NCBI RefSeq assembly: GCF_002836775.1
Contig: NZ_PJAQ01000032.1
Span: forward strand, 62,001 to 126,000
Direction: 5' to 3'
Source of the DNA: Colwellia sp. 12G3
GTDB lineage: Bacteria > Pseudomonadota > Gammaproteobacteria > Enterobacterales > Alteromonadaceae
DNA: 64,000 bases
The first letter of the stretch is position 1. Every line of letters starts with the position of its first letter. Below are positions 1-7,969 of the stretch, piece by piece. A model generated the notes under the pieces. It did no database searches, had not been told where the DNA came from, and saw nothing but the letters and a program-made list of their open reading frames with translations. Both the position numbers and the translations under genes were made by a program.

Positions 1-747
1 AAACTCTTGCATCATGAAATCTAAACGACGACCTTGTGCGCCACCTTTTTTCAATATTTTTTGGGTTTCAGTAACATGGCTATTTAAGCGGTCTAGCTCT
101 TCGGCAACATCCATTTTTTGTGCTAATAACACTAACTCTTGCTCAACACGGCCTGAGTCTAAATCAATTTTAGCATCGGTGAATTTTTCAATAATGCGAT
201 TACGCTGCCAAGCAATAACATCTGGCATATGTGTTTGCACTTTATCGGCTTCAGCAGTTATTGCATCAAGGCGTTGCTCAATCATCACTTTAAGGTTTTC
301 ACCTTCGCTGGCGCGAGCGGCGACAAAATCAATCAATGCTTGATCAAAAGCAGCAAGTAATTCGGCTTGAATAGCAGACATATCGCTTTCAGGTGCTTCC
401 ATCACACCAGGCCAGCGCATTACTTCTAAAGGATTAACTTTACTATTAAGTGTTTGATCGTTAATCCAATTAGCATGCTGAATTAGTTGCAGAGCCAAAT
501 TTTCATTAAGCGCTAATTCGCTTTTGTTTGTTGGGTTGGCATTAAAACGTAAGTGACATTCTACTTTGCCACGATTGAGCTGTTTGCGAAAACGCTCACG
601 TAAAACAGGCTCTATGCCACGAAACTGCTCTGGCAAGCGAAAATGGGTTTCTAGAAATCGTTGATTAACAGAGCGAATCTCCCAAACGGCGTTGCCCCAA
701 TCGCCTTTAATTTCAATGCGAGAGAATGCAGTCATGCTGTAGATCAT
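1..747 (-). CDS. yicC: YicC/YloC family endoribonuclease (3' end cut by window edge)
   Basis: The translation begins MIYSMTAFSR and continues with the family's conserved start (SVNQRFLETHFRLPE, then a long helical middle) to RRLDFMMQE at the window edge. Members are usually about 287 residues; 249 are visible, so about 40 C-terminal residues lie outside. YicC proteins are stress-associated endoribonucleases acting on RNA in the cytoplasm. In E. coli and many relatives yicC lies head-to-head with rph; here the two are 3.7 kb apart because another operon sits between them. Identity is firm; the exact RNA substrates in this organism are unknown. Confidence 0.93.
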   Translation of the reverse strand, partial: MIYSMTAFSRIEIKGDWGNAVWEIRSVNQRFLETHFRLPEQFRGIEPVLRERFRKQLNRGKVECHLRFNANPTNKSELALNENLALQLIQHANWINDQTLNSKVNPLEVMRWPGVMEAPESDMSAIQAELLAAFDQALIDFVAARASEGENLKVMIEQRLDAITAEADKVQTHMPDVIAWQRNRIIEKFTDAKIDLDSGRVEQELVLLAQKMDVAEELDRLNSHVTETQKILKKGGAQGRRLDFMMQEF

Positions 748-840
748 AAGTGTTACCTGAAAGTTTGCTAAAAGAGGGTACTCAAATATAGCCGACATCC
801 CTGTCAATACGTCAGTTTCGCAGTAATTAATTGAAACAAA

Positions 841-881
841 CGTGGATTCCCGACTAAGTGAACTCGGGAATGACGACAACA
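841..881. repeat. Small palindromic intergenic repeat
   Basis: An inverted repeat, ATTCCCGA at 846-853 and TCGGGAAT at 864-871, sits in a GTCATTCCCG...CGGGAATCCACG context when read on the minus strand. This resembles short dispersed palindromes common between genes in many Proteobacteria. It lies downstream of the GMC gene and upstream of yicC. It has no T-tract, so it is not an obvious terminator. Confidence 0.6.
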
Positions 882-916
882 GGACTCGGTTGATTAATAC
901 CAGTGAATTAAGCTAA

Positions 917-2644
917 TTATGCCTGTTTCTGTATCTGCTGCCAATGTGCTTTTATTTTATCGGCAACCCGAAAGGCGTTGGCATAAATAGTAAAAGTATA
1001 AGGGACGCTGCCACCGGTTGGCATAAATGAGCCATCGGTAACATACAAGTTATCCACTTCATGGGCTTGGCAGTTTTTATTGAGCACGGATGTCTTTGGA
1101 TCATTACCAAAACGACAACCACCGGCCATTAAATTTGTTGAAGGATAACCACTGACAGAGGAGGAAACATTTTTTGCACCTAAGGCTTCAAGTAGTTTTT
1201 CTGCTTTTTTCGATAAATATTCCCCTACTTCAAGGTCGTGGTCATGATAACCAATACGTACTTTGGCTACTGGATCGCCCCATTGATCAGTCACTTCGTT
1301 ATCTAAGCTGACAAAACAATCGTCAGTAGGTAGCCAGTCATTAAACACTTCAAAGCGTAGCGTTTTATAACTGGTGAATTCTGTTTTTAAACTTTGTTTT
1401 AAATCTTCGCCCCACAGTAATTGCTCATCACCGCTTTTGGTTACTCCCCACTGTGTGCCACGTGCTCTAGCAATAGGGTTTTGGTGGAATAAAAAGTCTA
1501 TGGTGCCACCTTTGGCTTGCCCTTTGTTATTAGCGCCCGTAAAGTTTTTATCTGCTATTTGATACCAGTCTTGCAGGGCACGATTAATAAACGGACCCAC
1601 TTGTTTTAACTCATTGACTTTTTGCTCGGATAAGTCTGCATAATTAAAATCACCTTGTCCGGTACCGCCACCACTAAACAATAAATTTTTACCTACTTGA
1701 CCACTATTATTCGCTAAACCTTGAGGAAATTTTTCACCGGTAGATGCTAATAATAAACGCGAAGTTTCTACCGCTTGGCAAGCCACGACATAAATTTTTG
1801 CGCTGACAGATTTTTTACGGCCGACTTTATCGTAATAATGTACGCCAGTAATTTTACCCTCTGTATCACTGGCAATTTTGTAGACTTTTGCATTAGCTTT
1901 TATGGTGCAATTACCTGATGCTACAGCATGATTTAATAGTGCCGCTCGTCCGCTACCTTTTGCGCCAGACGCACAGCCATAACTGCTGCAATATCCAGAG
2001 TACTCGCAACTGCGCCTGCCCATAGCCGGCTCAGATAAAATGGCTCTAGGTACGGGAATGGCATGATAGCCAATTTTTTTAGCGGCTTTATCTATCCATG
2101 AAGACATGGGTAACTCGGCAATAGGCGGATAGGGGAAGTCTGTTGATCGAGGTTCTTGGTGTGGATGTTCGACCACACGACCAGAGACACCGACTTCACG
2201 TTCTACTTTGGCATAATAAGGTTCAAGCTCGTCGTAACTAATTGGCCAATCTTCAATATTAGCCCCTTTTATCGCACCAAATTCTGACTTTAAACGGAAA
2301 TCTATCGGCTTTAAGCGATGAAAATAACCACTCATGAAATTGGATGAACCACCGACAACATTACCATTCCACCAGCTCCAGCCTGAATCACTAGTTTTTT
2401 CACCCTGCCAAAAAGGTTTGTCATTTTCATCAAGGTATTGCTCTTCAATAACGTGCTGTTCATCACTGAGCTTTGGGTTGTAAGCATCATGAATGCTGAT
2501 GGTCAGCTCGTCTTTGAAAAATTCTTTTTCAGTCAACCAAGGGCCTTTTTCAAGGACCAATACTTTAGCGCCAGCTTTTGCTAATTGATGAGCAATAGGG
2601 GAGGCACCAGCGCCGCTACCAATGATACAAATGTCATAACTCAT
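917..2644 (-). CDS. GMC family oxidoreductase (FAD-dependent)
   Basis: 575 residues. The N-terminus has the dinucleotide-binding motif GSGAGASPIAHQLAKAG (about residues 9-25) followed by VLVLEKG. The GMC signature NVVGGSSNFMSGYFHRL lies near residue 100. A cysteine-rich stretch (CEYSGYCSSYGC) and the C-terminal NLYVTDGSFMPTGG motif follow, as in gluconate/fructose-dehydrogenase-like large subunits. Such enzymes oxidise sugars or alcohols and pass electrons to a quinone or cytochrome. The gene follows a Tat-signal subunit-3-like protein, suggesting a periplasmic two-subunit dehydrogenase exported as a complex. Oddly, the two usual GMC catalytic positions (His in HxxGG, and His/Asn before the last proline) read as Leu and Val. 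The substrate cannot be told. The start codon overlaps the stop of a 33-codon reading frame (TAATG). Confidence 0.88.
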   Translation of the reverse strand: MSYDICIIGSGAGASPIAHQLAKAGAKVLVLEKGPWLTEKEFFKDELTISIHDAYNPKLSDEQHVIEEQYLDENDKPFWQGEKTSDSGWSWWNGNVVGGSSNFMSGYFHRLKPIDFRLKSEFGAIKGANIEDWPISYDELEPYYAKVEREVGVSGRVVEHPHQEPRSTDFPYPPIAELPMSSWIDKAAKKIGYHAIPVPRAILSEPAMGRRSCEYSGYCSSYGCASGAKGSGRAALLNHAVASGNCTIKANAKVYKIASDTEGKITGVHYYDKVGRKKSVSAKIYVVACQAVETSRLLLASTGEKFPQGLANNSGQVGKNLLFSGGGTGQGDFNYADLSEQKVNELKQVGPFINRALQDWYQIADKNFTGANNKGQAKGGTIDFLFHQNPIARARGTQWGVTKSGDEQLLWGEDLKQSLKTEFTSYKTLRFEVFNDWLPTDDCFVSLDNEVTDQWGDPVAKVRIGYHDHDLEVGEYLSKKAEKLLEALGAKNVSSSVSGYPSTNLMAGGCRFGNDPKTSVLNKNCQAHEVDNLYVTDGSFMPTGGSVPYTFTIYANAFRVADKIKAHWQQIQKQA

Positions 2645-2745
2645 TAAATACCGCCAAATGTAGGAGAAGTAAAAGTGTTTTTATTAATAAAGCTAGAATG
2701 GCAGCCGCTACCAGCATTACAGGTGAGGCAAATGTCATAACTCAT
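2644..2745 (-). CDS. 33-codon reading frame that copies the start of the GMC gene
   Basis: This small frame starts MSYDICLTCNAGSGCHSS and ends in TAATG, overlapping the GMC start. Its ATG overlaps the stop of the upstream gene (ATGA), and AAGGA lies about 10 bases before it. Its first 17 bases are identical to the first 17 of the GMC gene, and GGTAGCGGC is shared a little further on. It is therefore either a partial duplication of the GMC 5' end that now acts as a translational bridge, or a short expressed peptide. Three cysteines (positions 6, 9, 15) and a CH pair are visible, but no complete CxxCH haem motif. Function unknown. Confidence 0.35.
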   Translation of the reverse strand: MSYDICLTCNAGSGCHSSFINKNTFTSPTFGGI

Positions 2746-3479
2746 GATTTTCTCGTTCCTTGGGGCGATTTTTTACGACTAGTTGCTACGCGTTTGTTGT
2801 CACTATCTATTCGTTTTTTGTCGTAATCTACGTGGCTGATCAAATCAATTCGCGCTCTAGGCGGTAATTCAAAATAACGCTGGCCTTTTTCAGGCAGAGG
2901 AAACCCCGCTTGATGCTCTAACCATTGCCAACCAATGCCGTCAGGGTTGCCACCATAACTAGCAGGAGAAAGCATGGCTTGAAAAATATAGCCGAGTAAC
3001 GTGTTTAACCAATTTTGGCCTGCTGTTGATTGACTAATGCCTCGAAGTAACTGCTCTTTATCGGCAAAATTTAATTGTGCAAAGTCTGCTGATTTTTCGC
3101 TGTTGGCATAACCATTTAACCAACCAACACCTTTAAGGATAAATTCTTTTTCGTCTTGCTCAGTGGGTTGTACTGTCATCACTTGATGTAAATAAGCGGT
3201 CGCTCTAATTTCACTCGCGCTAGGACCCGTTGCTGAACTGGGTAATAATTGATTGAGTGTGGCATCCAGCGTTAACCAAGGGTCTGTTTTAACTAACTCA
3301 ATCAGTGAGGTTTGGGCTTTAGCGCTAACACTGAAGGTGGGTAAACTCGCTAATGCTCCCATACCTGCGGCCGACTTAAGAAATTGGCGTCGATCCTGCC
3401 GTGCTTGTGTCTCTTTGATAAATTCAGGTATTTGGTAATTCTCATCAAAAAAAGACGAACATTTATCTTTATTACTCAC
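2742..3479 (-). CDS. Gluconate 2-dehydrogenase subunit 3-like protein with Tat signal
   Basis: About 245 residues. A twin-arginine motif DRRQFLKSAAGMGALA, followed by an Ala/Ser-rich stretch, directs export in folded form. The body (LDATLNQLLPSS..., YLHQVMT, FILKGVGWLN, GYIFQAMLSPASYGGNPDGIGW) matches the small subunit of membrane-bound gluconate/sugar dehydrogenases. That subunit escorts and stabilises the GMC flavoprotein. I chose a GTG start at 3479 because AGGAG lies 8 bases upstream; a longer TTG start at 3500 would swallow that site. The gene is coupled to the downstream small frame and GMC gene by ATGA and TAATG overlaps. Confidence 0.82.
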   Translation of the reverse strand: MSNKDKCSSFFDENYQIPEFIKETQARQDRRQFLKSAAGMGALASLPTFSVSAKAQTSLIELVKTDPWLTLDATLNQLLPSSATGPSASEIRATAYLHQVMTVQPTEQDEKEFILKGVGWLNGYANSEKSADFAQLNFADKEQLLRGISQSTAGQNWLNTLLGYIFQAMLSPASYGGNPDGIGWQWLEHQAGFPLPEKGQRYFELPPRARIDLISHVDYDKKRIDSDNKRVATSRKKSPQGTRKS

Positions 3480-3565
3480 TAATGTGCTCCTATAACCCAA
3501 TCGTCCTAGTACGAGAAGATTTGATGTTTTCGCTATTTTAAATCTGCTTCCAGCGGAAAGATTAA

Positions 3566-4099
3566 CTAGTCTACTGAGGCGGCTAACTTTGCTTTAGCTT
3601 TAGTCGTATTTACAGACCAGTCAGTTAAAAAGCTTAACCATTGTGATTTTGAATAATCATTACCAGCCAATAATTCTGCAGTATCTTTAGATAAAATCAT
3701 TTTCCCTTGCGCTGTTGAAACATACATATGTGGGTAACCCAGCACTGGAGGCAGTGATTTCATAAAATCATTATTTTCATTACTGTCACTGACACTAATT
3801 TTTAGTAACACATATTGGCTATGTAATGCTTTATATACATCAGGATTTTTAGCAAGAAAGCTGTCCATTTTGTGACACCAACTACACCAGTTACCGCCTA
3901 TTTCAATAAGCACTTGGCGATTAGTTTCTTTCGCTAAGGCTAGTGCTGCCGTTGCATCTTTAAAAGGGTCTCGTTGGTCATCGTATATTTTACTGTAAGT
4001 CGGTAAGTTTGGCGCTATCGCCGTAGCTGAAGTATTCGCCGTTGCGATACTACTTAACAATAAGCTTAAACTGATAACCAAGGTGCTACAAATTTTCAT
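3566..4099 (-). CDS. Periplasmic thioredoxin-like protein
   Basis: 177 residues with a cleavable signal peptide (MKICSTLVISLSLLLSSIATA). A thioredoxin-fold region holds the active-site-like motif GNWCSWCHKMDSF at about residues 69-81. The CxxC and preceding Trp are kept, followed by VLLKISVSD and a cis-Pro-like PHMYV. It resembles DUF255/thioredoxin_7-like secreted disulfide reductases. It is the first gene of the minus-strand trio leading to the GMC oxidoreductase. It may keep the cysteine-rich dehydrogenase in the correct redox state; that link is inferred from position only. Confidence 0.8.
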   Translation of the reverse strand: MKICSTLVISLSLLLSSIATANTSATAIAPNLPTYSKIYDDQRDPFKDATAALALAKETNRQVLIEIGGNWCSWCHKMDSFLAKNPDVYKALHSQYVLLKISVSDSNENNDFMKSLPPVLGYPHMYVSTAQGKMILSKDTAELLAGNDYSKSQWLSFLTDWSVNTTKAKAKLAASVD

Positions 4100-4204
4100 G
4101 ATACGCTCTGCTAATATTTGTTACTAATGACAACTACATGACCTTGTGTTGGCAAACTATATTTCAAAAAAGTCATATAAGCATTATAATAGCGGGAATT
4201 AAAT

Positions 4205-4470
4205 TATACCCGTCCCATTTGAGGATGCTCGTTTCAGGCTTGTTGAGCGATTCATGAGCAAGGCGCATTTTTTTATTAAGGGTGGTTCCCTTAAAAAAAG
4301 ATGCAATGAAGTACATGAGTTGCTCAGCAATCCCCGAAGGGCGAGTTTTAAATGCCTATATGCTACGTTATTGATTTTGATAAGGGAATAACCATTCTCT
4401 GCGATCATTGTCTTGCCTATAAGCCTTTAAATTCTCGCTGAATCCTGCATCTTCAAGTAGAACGGGTATA
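4205..4470. repeat. Miniature inverted-repeat element, copy 1 (266 bp)
   Basis: The element begins TATACCCGTCCCATTTGAGG and ends with the near-complement GTAGAACGGGTATA; about 20 of 24 terminal bases pair. The interior shares long stretches with copies at 17.8, 24.8, 44.8 and 51.3 kb (GTTATTGATTTTGA, GGGCGAGTTTTAAA, GCCTTGCCTATAAG). There is no plausible gene; a 69-codon frame inside is an accident of the repeat. It fills most of the 400-base gap before rph. Confidence 0.85.
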
Positions 4471-4507
4471 TCAGTCTTAACTTATATTTACTATAAAGGA
4501 ACACTCC

Positions 4508-5221
4508 ATGCGTCCAAGCGGCAGAACATTAGGGCAAATTCGCCCCGTAACGATTACTCGTCAATTTACCACTCATGCAGAAGGCTCAGTACTTATTGAG
4601 TTTGGCGATACTAAAGTAATTTGTACTGCGACCGTTGAAGTTGGTGTACCACGTTTCTTAAAAGGCCAAGGTAAAGGTTGGGTTACTGCTGAATACGGTA
4701 TGTTACCTCGTTCTACTCACACACGTATGCGTCGCGAAGCTGCTTCAGGTAAGCAAAGCGGTCGTACATTAGAAATATCTCGCTTAATTGCGCGTGCATT
4801 ACGTGCGGCAGTTGATTTGAAAGCTTTAGGTGAAAATACTATCTCAGTTGATTGTGATGTTATTCAAGCTGATGGTGGTACTCGTACTGCTGCTATTACT
4901 GGTGCTTGTGTTGCGCTAGTTGATGCACTGAACTATATGCGTGCTAAAGATATTATTAAAACTAACCCACTTAAGCATATGATTGCTGCAGTGTCTGTTG
5001 GTATTTATAAAGGCGAAGCTGTTGCTGATTTAGATTACCCAGAAGATTCTGCTGCAGATACTGATATGAACGTTGTTATGACAGATACCGGTAAGCTTAT
5101 TGAAGTACAAGGTACTGCTGAAGAAGCACCGTTTAGCTTTGAAGAAATGCAAGCGATGCTTGAATTGGCTAAAAACGGAATCAATGAATTATTCGACATA
5201 CAAAAAGCTGCACTAAGCTAA
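4508..5221 (+). CDS. rph: Ribonuclease PH
   Basis: 237 residues, the usual length. It starts [18 protein letters not shown] and contains the family segments [36 protein letters not shown] and [19 protein letters not shown]. RNase PH is a phosphate-dependent 3'-to-5' exoribonuclease that trims tRNA 3' ends, forming a hexameric ring in the cytoplasm. AAAGGA precedes the ATG. It is followed after 18 bases by pyrE, the classical rph-pyrE operon. Confidence 0.98.
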   Translation: MRPSGRTLGQIRPVTITRQFTTHAEGSVLIEFGDTKVICTATVEVGVPRFLKGQGKGWVTAEYGMLPRSTHTRMRREAASGKQSGRTLEISRLIARALRAAVDLKALGENTISVDCDVIQADGGTRTAAITGACVALVDALNYMRAKDIIKTNPLKHMIAAVSVGIYKGEAVADLDYPEDSAADTDMNVVMTDTGKLIEVQGTAEEAPFSFEEMQAMLELAKNGINELFDIQKAALS

Positions 5222-5239
5222 GCGAACAGGAAATTAACT

Positions 5240-5893
5240 ATGAAAGATTATCAACGCGAGTTTATTGAATTTGCGATAGAGAAACAGGTATTACGCTTTG
5301 GTGAGTTTACATTAAAGTCTGGTCGAGTTAGCCCTTACTTTTTTAACGCGGGACTGTTTAAAACCGGCGGTGATTTAGCACGTTTAGGTCGTTTTTATGC
5401 GGCTACGTTAATGGATGCAAAAATTGATTTCGATTTGGTTTTTGGCCCAGCTTATAAAGGTATCCCAATTGCGACAACGACCACAGTTGCGTTGTTCGAT
5501 CACCATAATATTGATGTGCCTTATTGCTTTAACCGTAAAGAAGCAAAAACGCATGGTGAAGGTGGTTCATTAGTGGGCGCTGATCTTGAAGGTAAAATCA
5601 TGCTAGTTGATGATGTTATCACTGCCGGTACAGCTATCCGTGAATCCATGGAAATTATTAAAACACATGGCGCACAGCTTTCTGGTGTGTTGATTGCGCT
5701 TGACCGTCAAGAAAAAGGTCAAGGCGAACTTTCAGCCATTCAAGAAGTTGAACGTGATTTTGGTACGCAAGTTGCGGCGATTGTTACTTTAGGTGATGTT
5801 GTAACCTTCCTTGAAGAACAAGTAGCGAGTAAACCTGAATTAGCAGAGAACTTAGCAAGCATTAAAAAATATCGTTTAAATTACGGTATCTAA
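5240..5893 (+). CDS. pyrE: Orotate phosphoribosyltransferase
   Basis: 217 residues, near the E. coli length. The PRPP-binding motif is [13 protein letters not shown] (about residues 119-131), with [14 protein letters not shown] near the N-terminus and [13 protein letters not shown] in the flexible catalytic loop. The enzyme joins orotate to PRPP to make OMP in de novo pyrimidine synthesis and acts as a dimer. It is cotranscribed with rph and ends in a strong terminator. In E. coli pyrE is controlled by attenuation through rph; no attenuator was seen in the 18-base gap here. Confidence 0.98.
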   Translation: MKDYQREFIEFAIEKQVLRFGEFTLKSGRVSPYFFNAGLFKTGGDLARLGRFYAATLMDAKIDFDLVFGPAYKGIPIATTTTVALFDHHNIDVPYCFNRKEAKTHGEGGSLVGADLEGKIMLVDDVITAGTAIRESMEIIKTHGAQLSGVLIALDRQEKGQGELSAIQEVERDFGTQVAAIVTLGDVVTFLEEQVASKPELAENLASIKKYRLNYGI

Positions 5894-5941
5894 TGTACTA
5901 ACAGTCTTTAGTGAATAAAGTTTAGTAACTTATCTTTAAAT

Positions 5942-5985
5942 AATAACGCCTTTGAAGCAAAATGTTTCAAAGGCGTTATTTTTTT
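5942..5985 (+). terminator. Rho-independent terminator of rph-pyrE
   Basis: A perfect 15-bp stem (AATAACGCCTTTGAA with TTCAAAGGCGTTATT) with a 9-base loop is followed by a T run at 5981-5985. Confidence 0.95.
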
Positions 5986-6051
5986 GCGTAGTATAAAGCT
6001 TGTTACCGAACAATTAGTCTATCGTCAACTTTAAATTAACAGGAAATCATC

Positions 6052-7440
6052 ATGCACAATGCCAATAAGTATATGTTCTTACTATTATGGTTGGTCAGTA
6101 CTTTGTCATTTGCCCAAGGACAGCAAGATTGCCTGACCATTCAAGGTGATTATGTATCCCTGATTGAATCGGGCAAGTATCGCTTCTCTAATGAAGTAGT
6201 TAAGGAACCATCAGCTAAGTCTCTAGCAGCGGTTAACTTCAAAAATTTATCAAGCTACCAGCAATACCTTACCGATGCTTATCAGGTCATTAGTAATAAA
6301 AACCCTAGGGCTAATATGCCTTGTCCGATTGTCACTGATACCTACCAACAATTAGCGAAACAAAATAAATGGTCGAAAACACCCACAATAAGCCAGTTAG
6401 TTGCACCCTATGAATTAGCTCAAGCGAATAATGACAAAGCTATTTTACTTATTCATGGTTTAACGGACTCACCGTTTTCTTTTCATGATCTTAGCCAGTA
6501 TTTCTACCAACAGGGTTTTACCGTACGTACATTGTTATTGCCAGGACATGCTATGGCGCCCTCTGAATTGTTGGATGTTGAGTATAGCGAGTGGCAACAA
6601 GCAGCAAAATTTGCTATTGAGCAAACGTTGAACGATTATCAGCAGGTCTACTTAGGTGGTTTATCTACCGGCGGGGCACTCATCTTTAACTACTTGATGG
6701 ACCAACCAAGTGTTGATGAAAAAATCAAAGGGTTATTTATGTGGTCACCTGCATCTAAGGCAAAGAGTGATCTTGCTTGGTTGGCTCAATATATTGATGC
6801 CATCCCCTTTGTTGACTGGATTGACCTTGATGCGGATATCGATTTTGCAAAATATGAGTCATTCCCCTATAACGCAGGAGCACAAGTACATGCCCTGATG
6901 AGTCTTGTAGTTGGTGATGAAGCATTGGCGAGTCGACAAATGCATGAAATCCCAATATTTGTTGTCGCCAGCGAGCATGACCAAACAATAGATACGGAGC
7001 ATACCTTAAAATTAGTTCAAGAGTGGCAATTAGCATCACCTCAAGAGCAGATGAAAAAAAGTGTGCTGATTTATTATGGTGATAACAACAAACTTCCTAA
7101 AAAGTTAGCTGATGTGATGGCGGTGATTGTGCCAGAATGTTCACCTGAAAATTTATGCAGTGACGTTTTAGATGTTGCTCACATCGCCACGACTAATTCC
7201 CCTGACAACCCACATTATGGTGTTAAAGGACAATATAGAAATTGTGGTCACTATGTAAAAGATGCTACGCGCTATATAGCCTGTAAACAGAATGAGCAGG
7301 TGGTCAAGGGGGAAGTGACTGAAATGAATTTGACCAATAAATTACCAATACAAAGGTTGACTTACAATCCGTATTATCAAGAAATGCTTGATGAAATGAC
7401 AACCTTTTTAATGGCTACTCAACTGGCAGTTAGTAATTAA
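6052..7440 (+). CDS. Secreted alpha/beta hydrolase (esterase/lipase-like)
   Basis: 462 residues with a signal peptide ending near SFAQGQ. The oxyanion region ILLIHGLTDSPFSFHDL, the nucleophile elbow GGLSTGGALIFNYL (Ser catalytic), the acid region ASEHDQTID and a late NCGHYVKDA give a complete-looking Ser-Asp-His set. Length exceeds a simple hydrolase by about 150 residues; the N-terminal 120 residues and a Cys-containing insert (PECSPENLC) before the His are extra. It is probably a periplasmic or secreted carboxylesterase or lysophospholipase. AGGA precedes the ATG. It stands alone downstream of the pyrE terminator. Confidence 0.82.
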   Translation: MHNANKYMFLLLWLVSTLSFAQGQQDCLTIQGDYVSLIESGKYRFSNEVVKEPSAKSLAAVNFKNLSSYQQYLTDAYQVISNKNPRANMPCPIVTDTYQQLAKQNKWSKTPTISQLVAPYELAQANNDKAILLIHGLTDSPFSFHDLSQYFYQQGFTVRTLLLPGHAMAPSELLDVEYSEWQQAAKFAIEQTLNDYQQVYLGGLSTGGALIFNYLMDQPSVDEKIKGLFMWSPASKAKSDLAWLAQYIDAIPFVDWIDLDADIDFAKYESFPYNAGAQVHALMSLVVGDEALASRQMHEIPIFVVASEHDQTIDTEHTLKLVQEWQLASPQEQMKKSVLIYYGDNNKLPKKLADVMAVIVPECSPENLCSDVLDVAHIATTNSPDNPHYGVKGQYRNCGHYVKDATRYIACKQNEQVVKGEVTEMNLTNKLPIQRLTYNPYYQEMLDEMTTFLMATQLAVSN

Positions 7441-7757
7441 CGGGCGTACTTTAACCACAGCTTATAAAAAACAGCATTACAGGTTGGATTGTCATCCATT
7501 TTCCCATCTCTATCACAATCTGAACCAGTCAATGATTTAGCCACTTGTAGACCATATTCATCTATATCTTCCTTTGACGGCGCAACGGAGATGGTCACCT
7601 TTGGCGATCGCTCAATAAAGTCGGCTACGTCAGTATATCTTGCAAAATCTTCTTTAGAAACTAAGTGGCTAATATCCGGTACTGCGGTTTTTTTTGCTGT
7701 TACAGGGTATGAAAATAACAGCAGGCTTGTTGTCAGTAATATGATAATAAATTTCAT
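7437..7757 (-). CDS. Small secreted protein with an EF-hand-like loop
   Basis: 106 residues: signal peptide (MKFIIILLTTSLLLFSYPVTA), then about 83 mature residues. Near the C-terminus CDRDGKMDDNPTC carries a DxDGxxDD calcium-loop-like pattern flanked by two cysteines that could form a disulfide. It overlaps the 3' end of the convergent hydrolase gene by 4 bases. No clear ribosome-binding site is visible. The opposite strand is also open here, but only this strand gives a signal peptide and sensible composition. Function unknown. Confidence 0.6.
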   Translation of the reverse strand: MKFIIILLTTSLLLFSYPVTAKKTAVPDISHLVSKEDFARYTDVADFIERSPKVTISVAPSKEDIDEYGLQVAKSLTGSDCDRDGKMDDNPTCNAVFYKLWLKYAR

Positions 7758-7943
7758 ATGAATTTAGTTAGAAGTTATGAGTAAATCAAGTATACAAGTT
7801 AACATTCACTTCACTCAAGTAACAAATTATATCAACCCTAGCAGTTTGAAATACAATTACTATTAAGTTTCCCCGCTCCAAAAAAACAATCACTTCAGTA
7901 GGTTGAGAAATATTATTTTGTTTCCTAGACTTAGAATAATTAT

Positions 7944-7954
7944 CGAACTGTTCG
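7944..7954. promoter_or_regulatory. Palindrome upstream of chemoreceptor gene
   Basis: CGAACTGTTCG is a perfect 11-base palindrome inside the near-symmetric AATTATCGAACTGTTCGAAC, 16 bases before the chemoreceptor start. It could be an operator or chance; no regulator can be named. Confidence 0.3.
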
Positions 7955-7969
7955 AACAATTATAATGAG

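Noticed and set aside
14-343. A 109-codon plus-strand frame
   Set aside because: It is antisense to the well-conserved yicC gene.
4199-4408. A 69-codon minus-strand frame before rph
   Set aside because: It lies inside the 266-bp repeat element; its sequence recurs in other non-coding copies.
7489-7761. A 90-codon plus-strand frame
   Set aside because: It is antisense to the small secreted protein, which has the signal peptide; this frame has no family resemblance.
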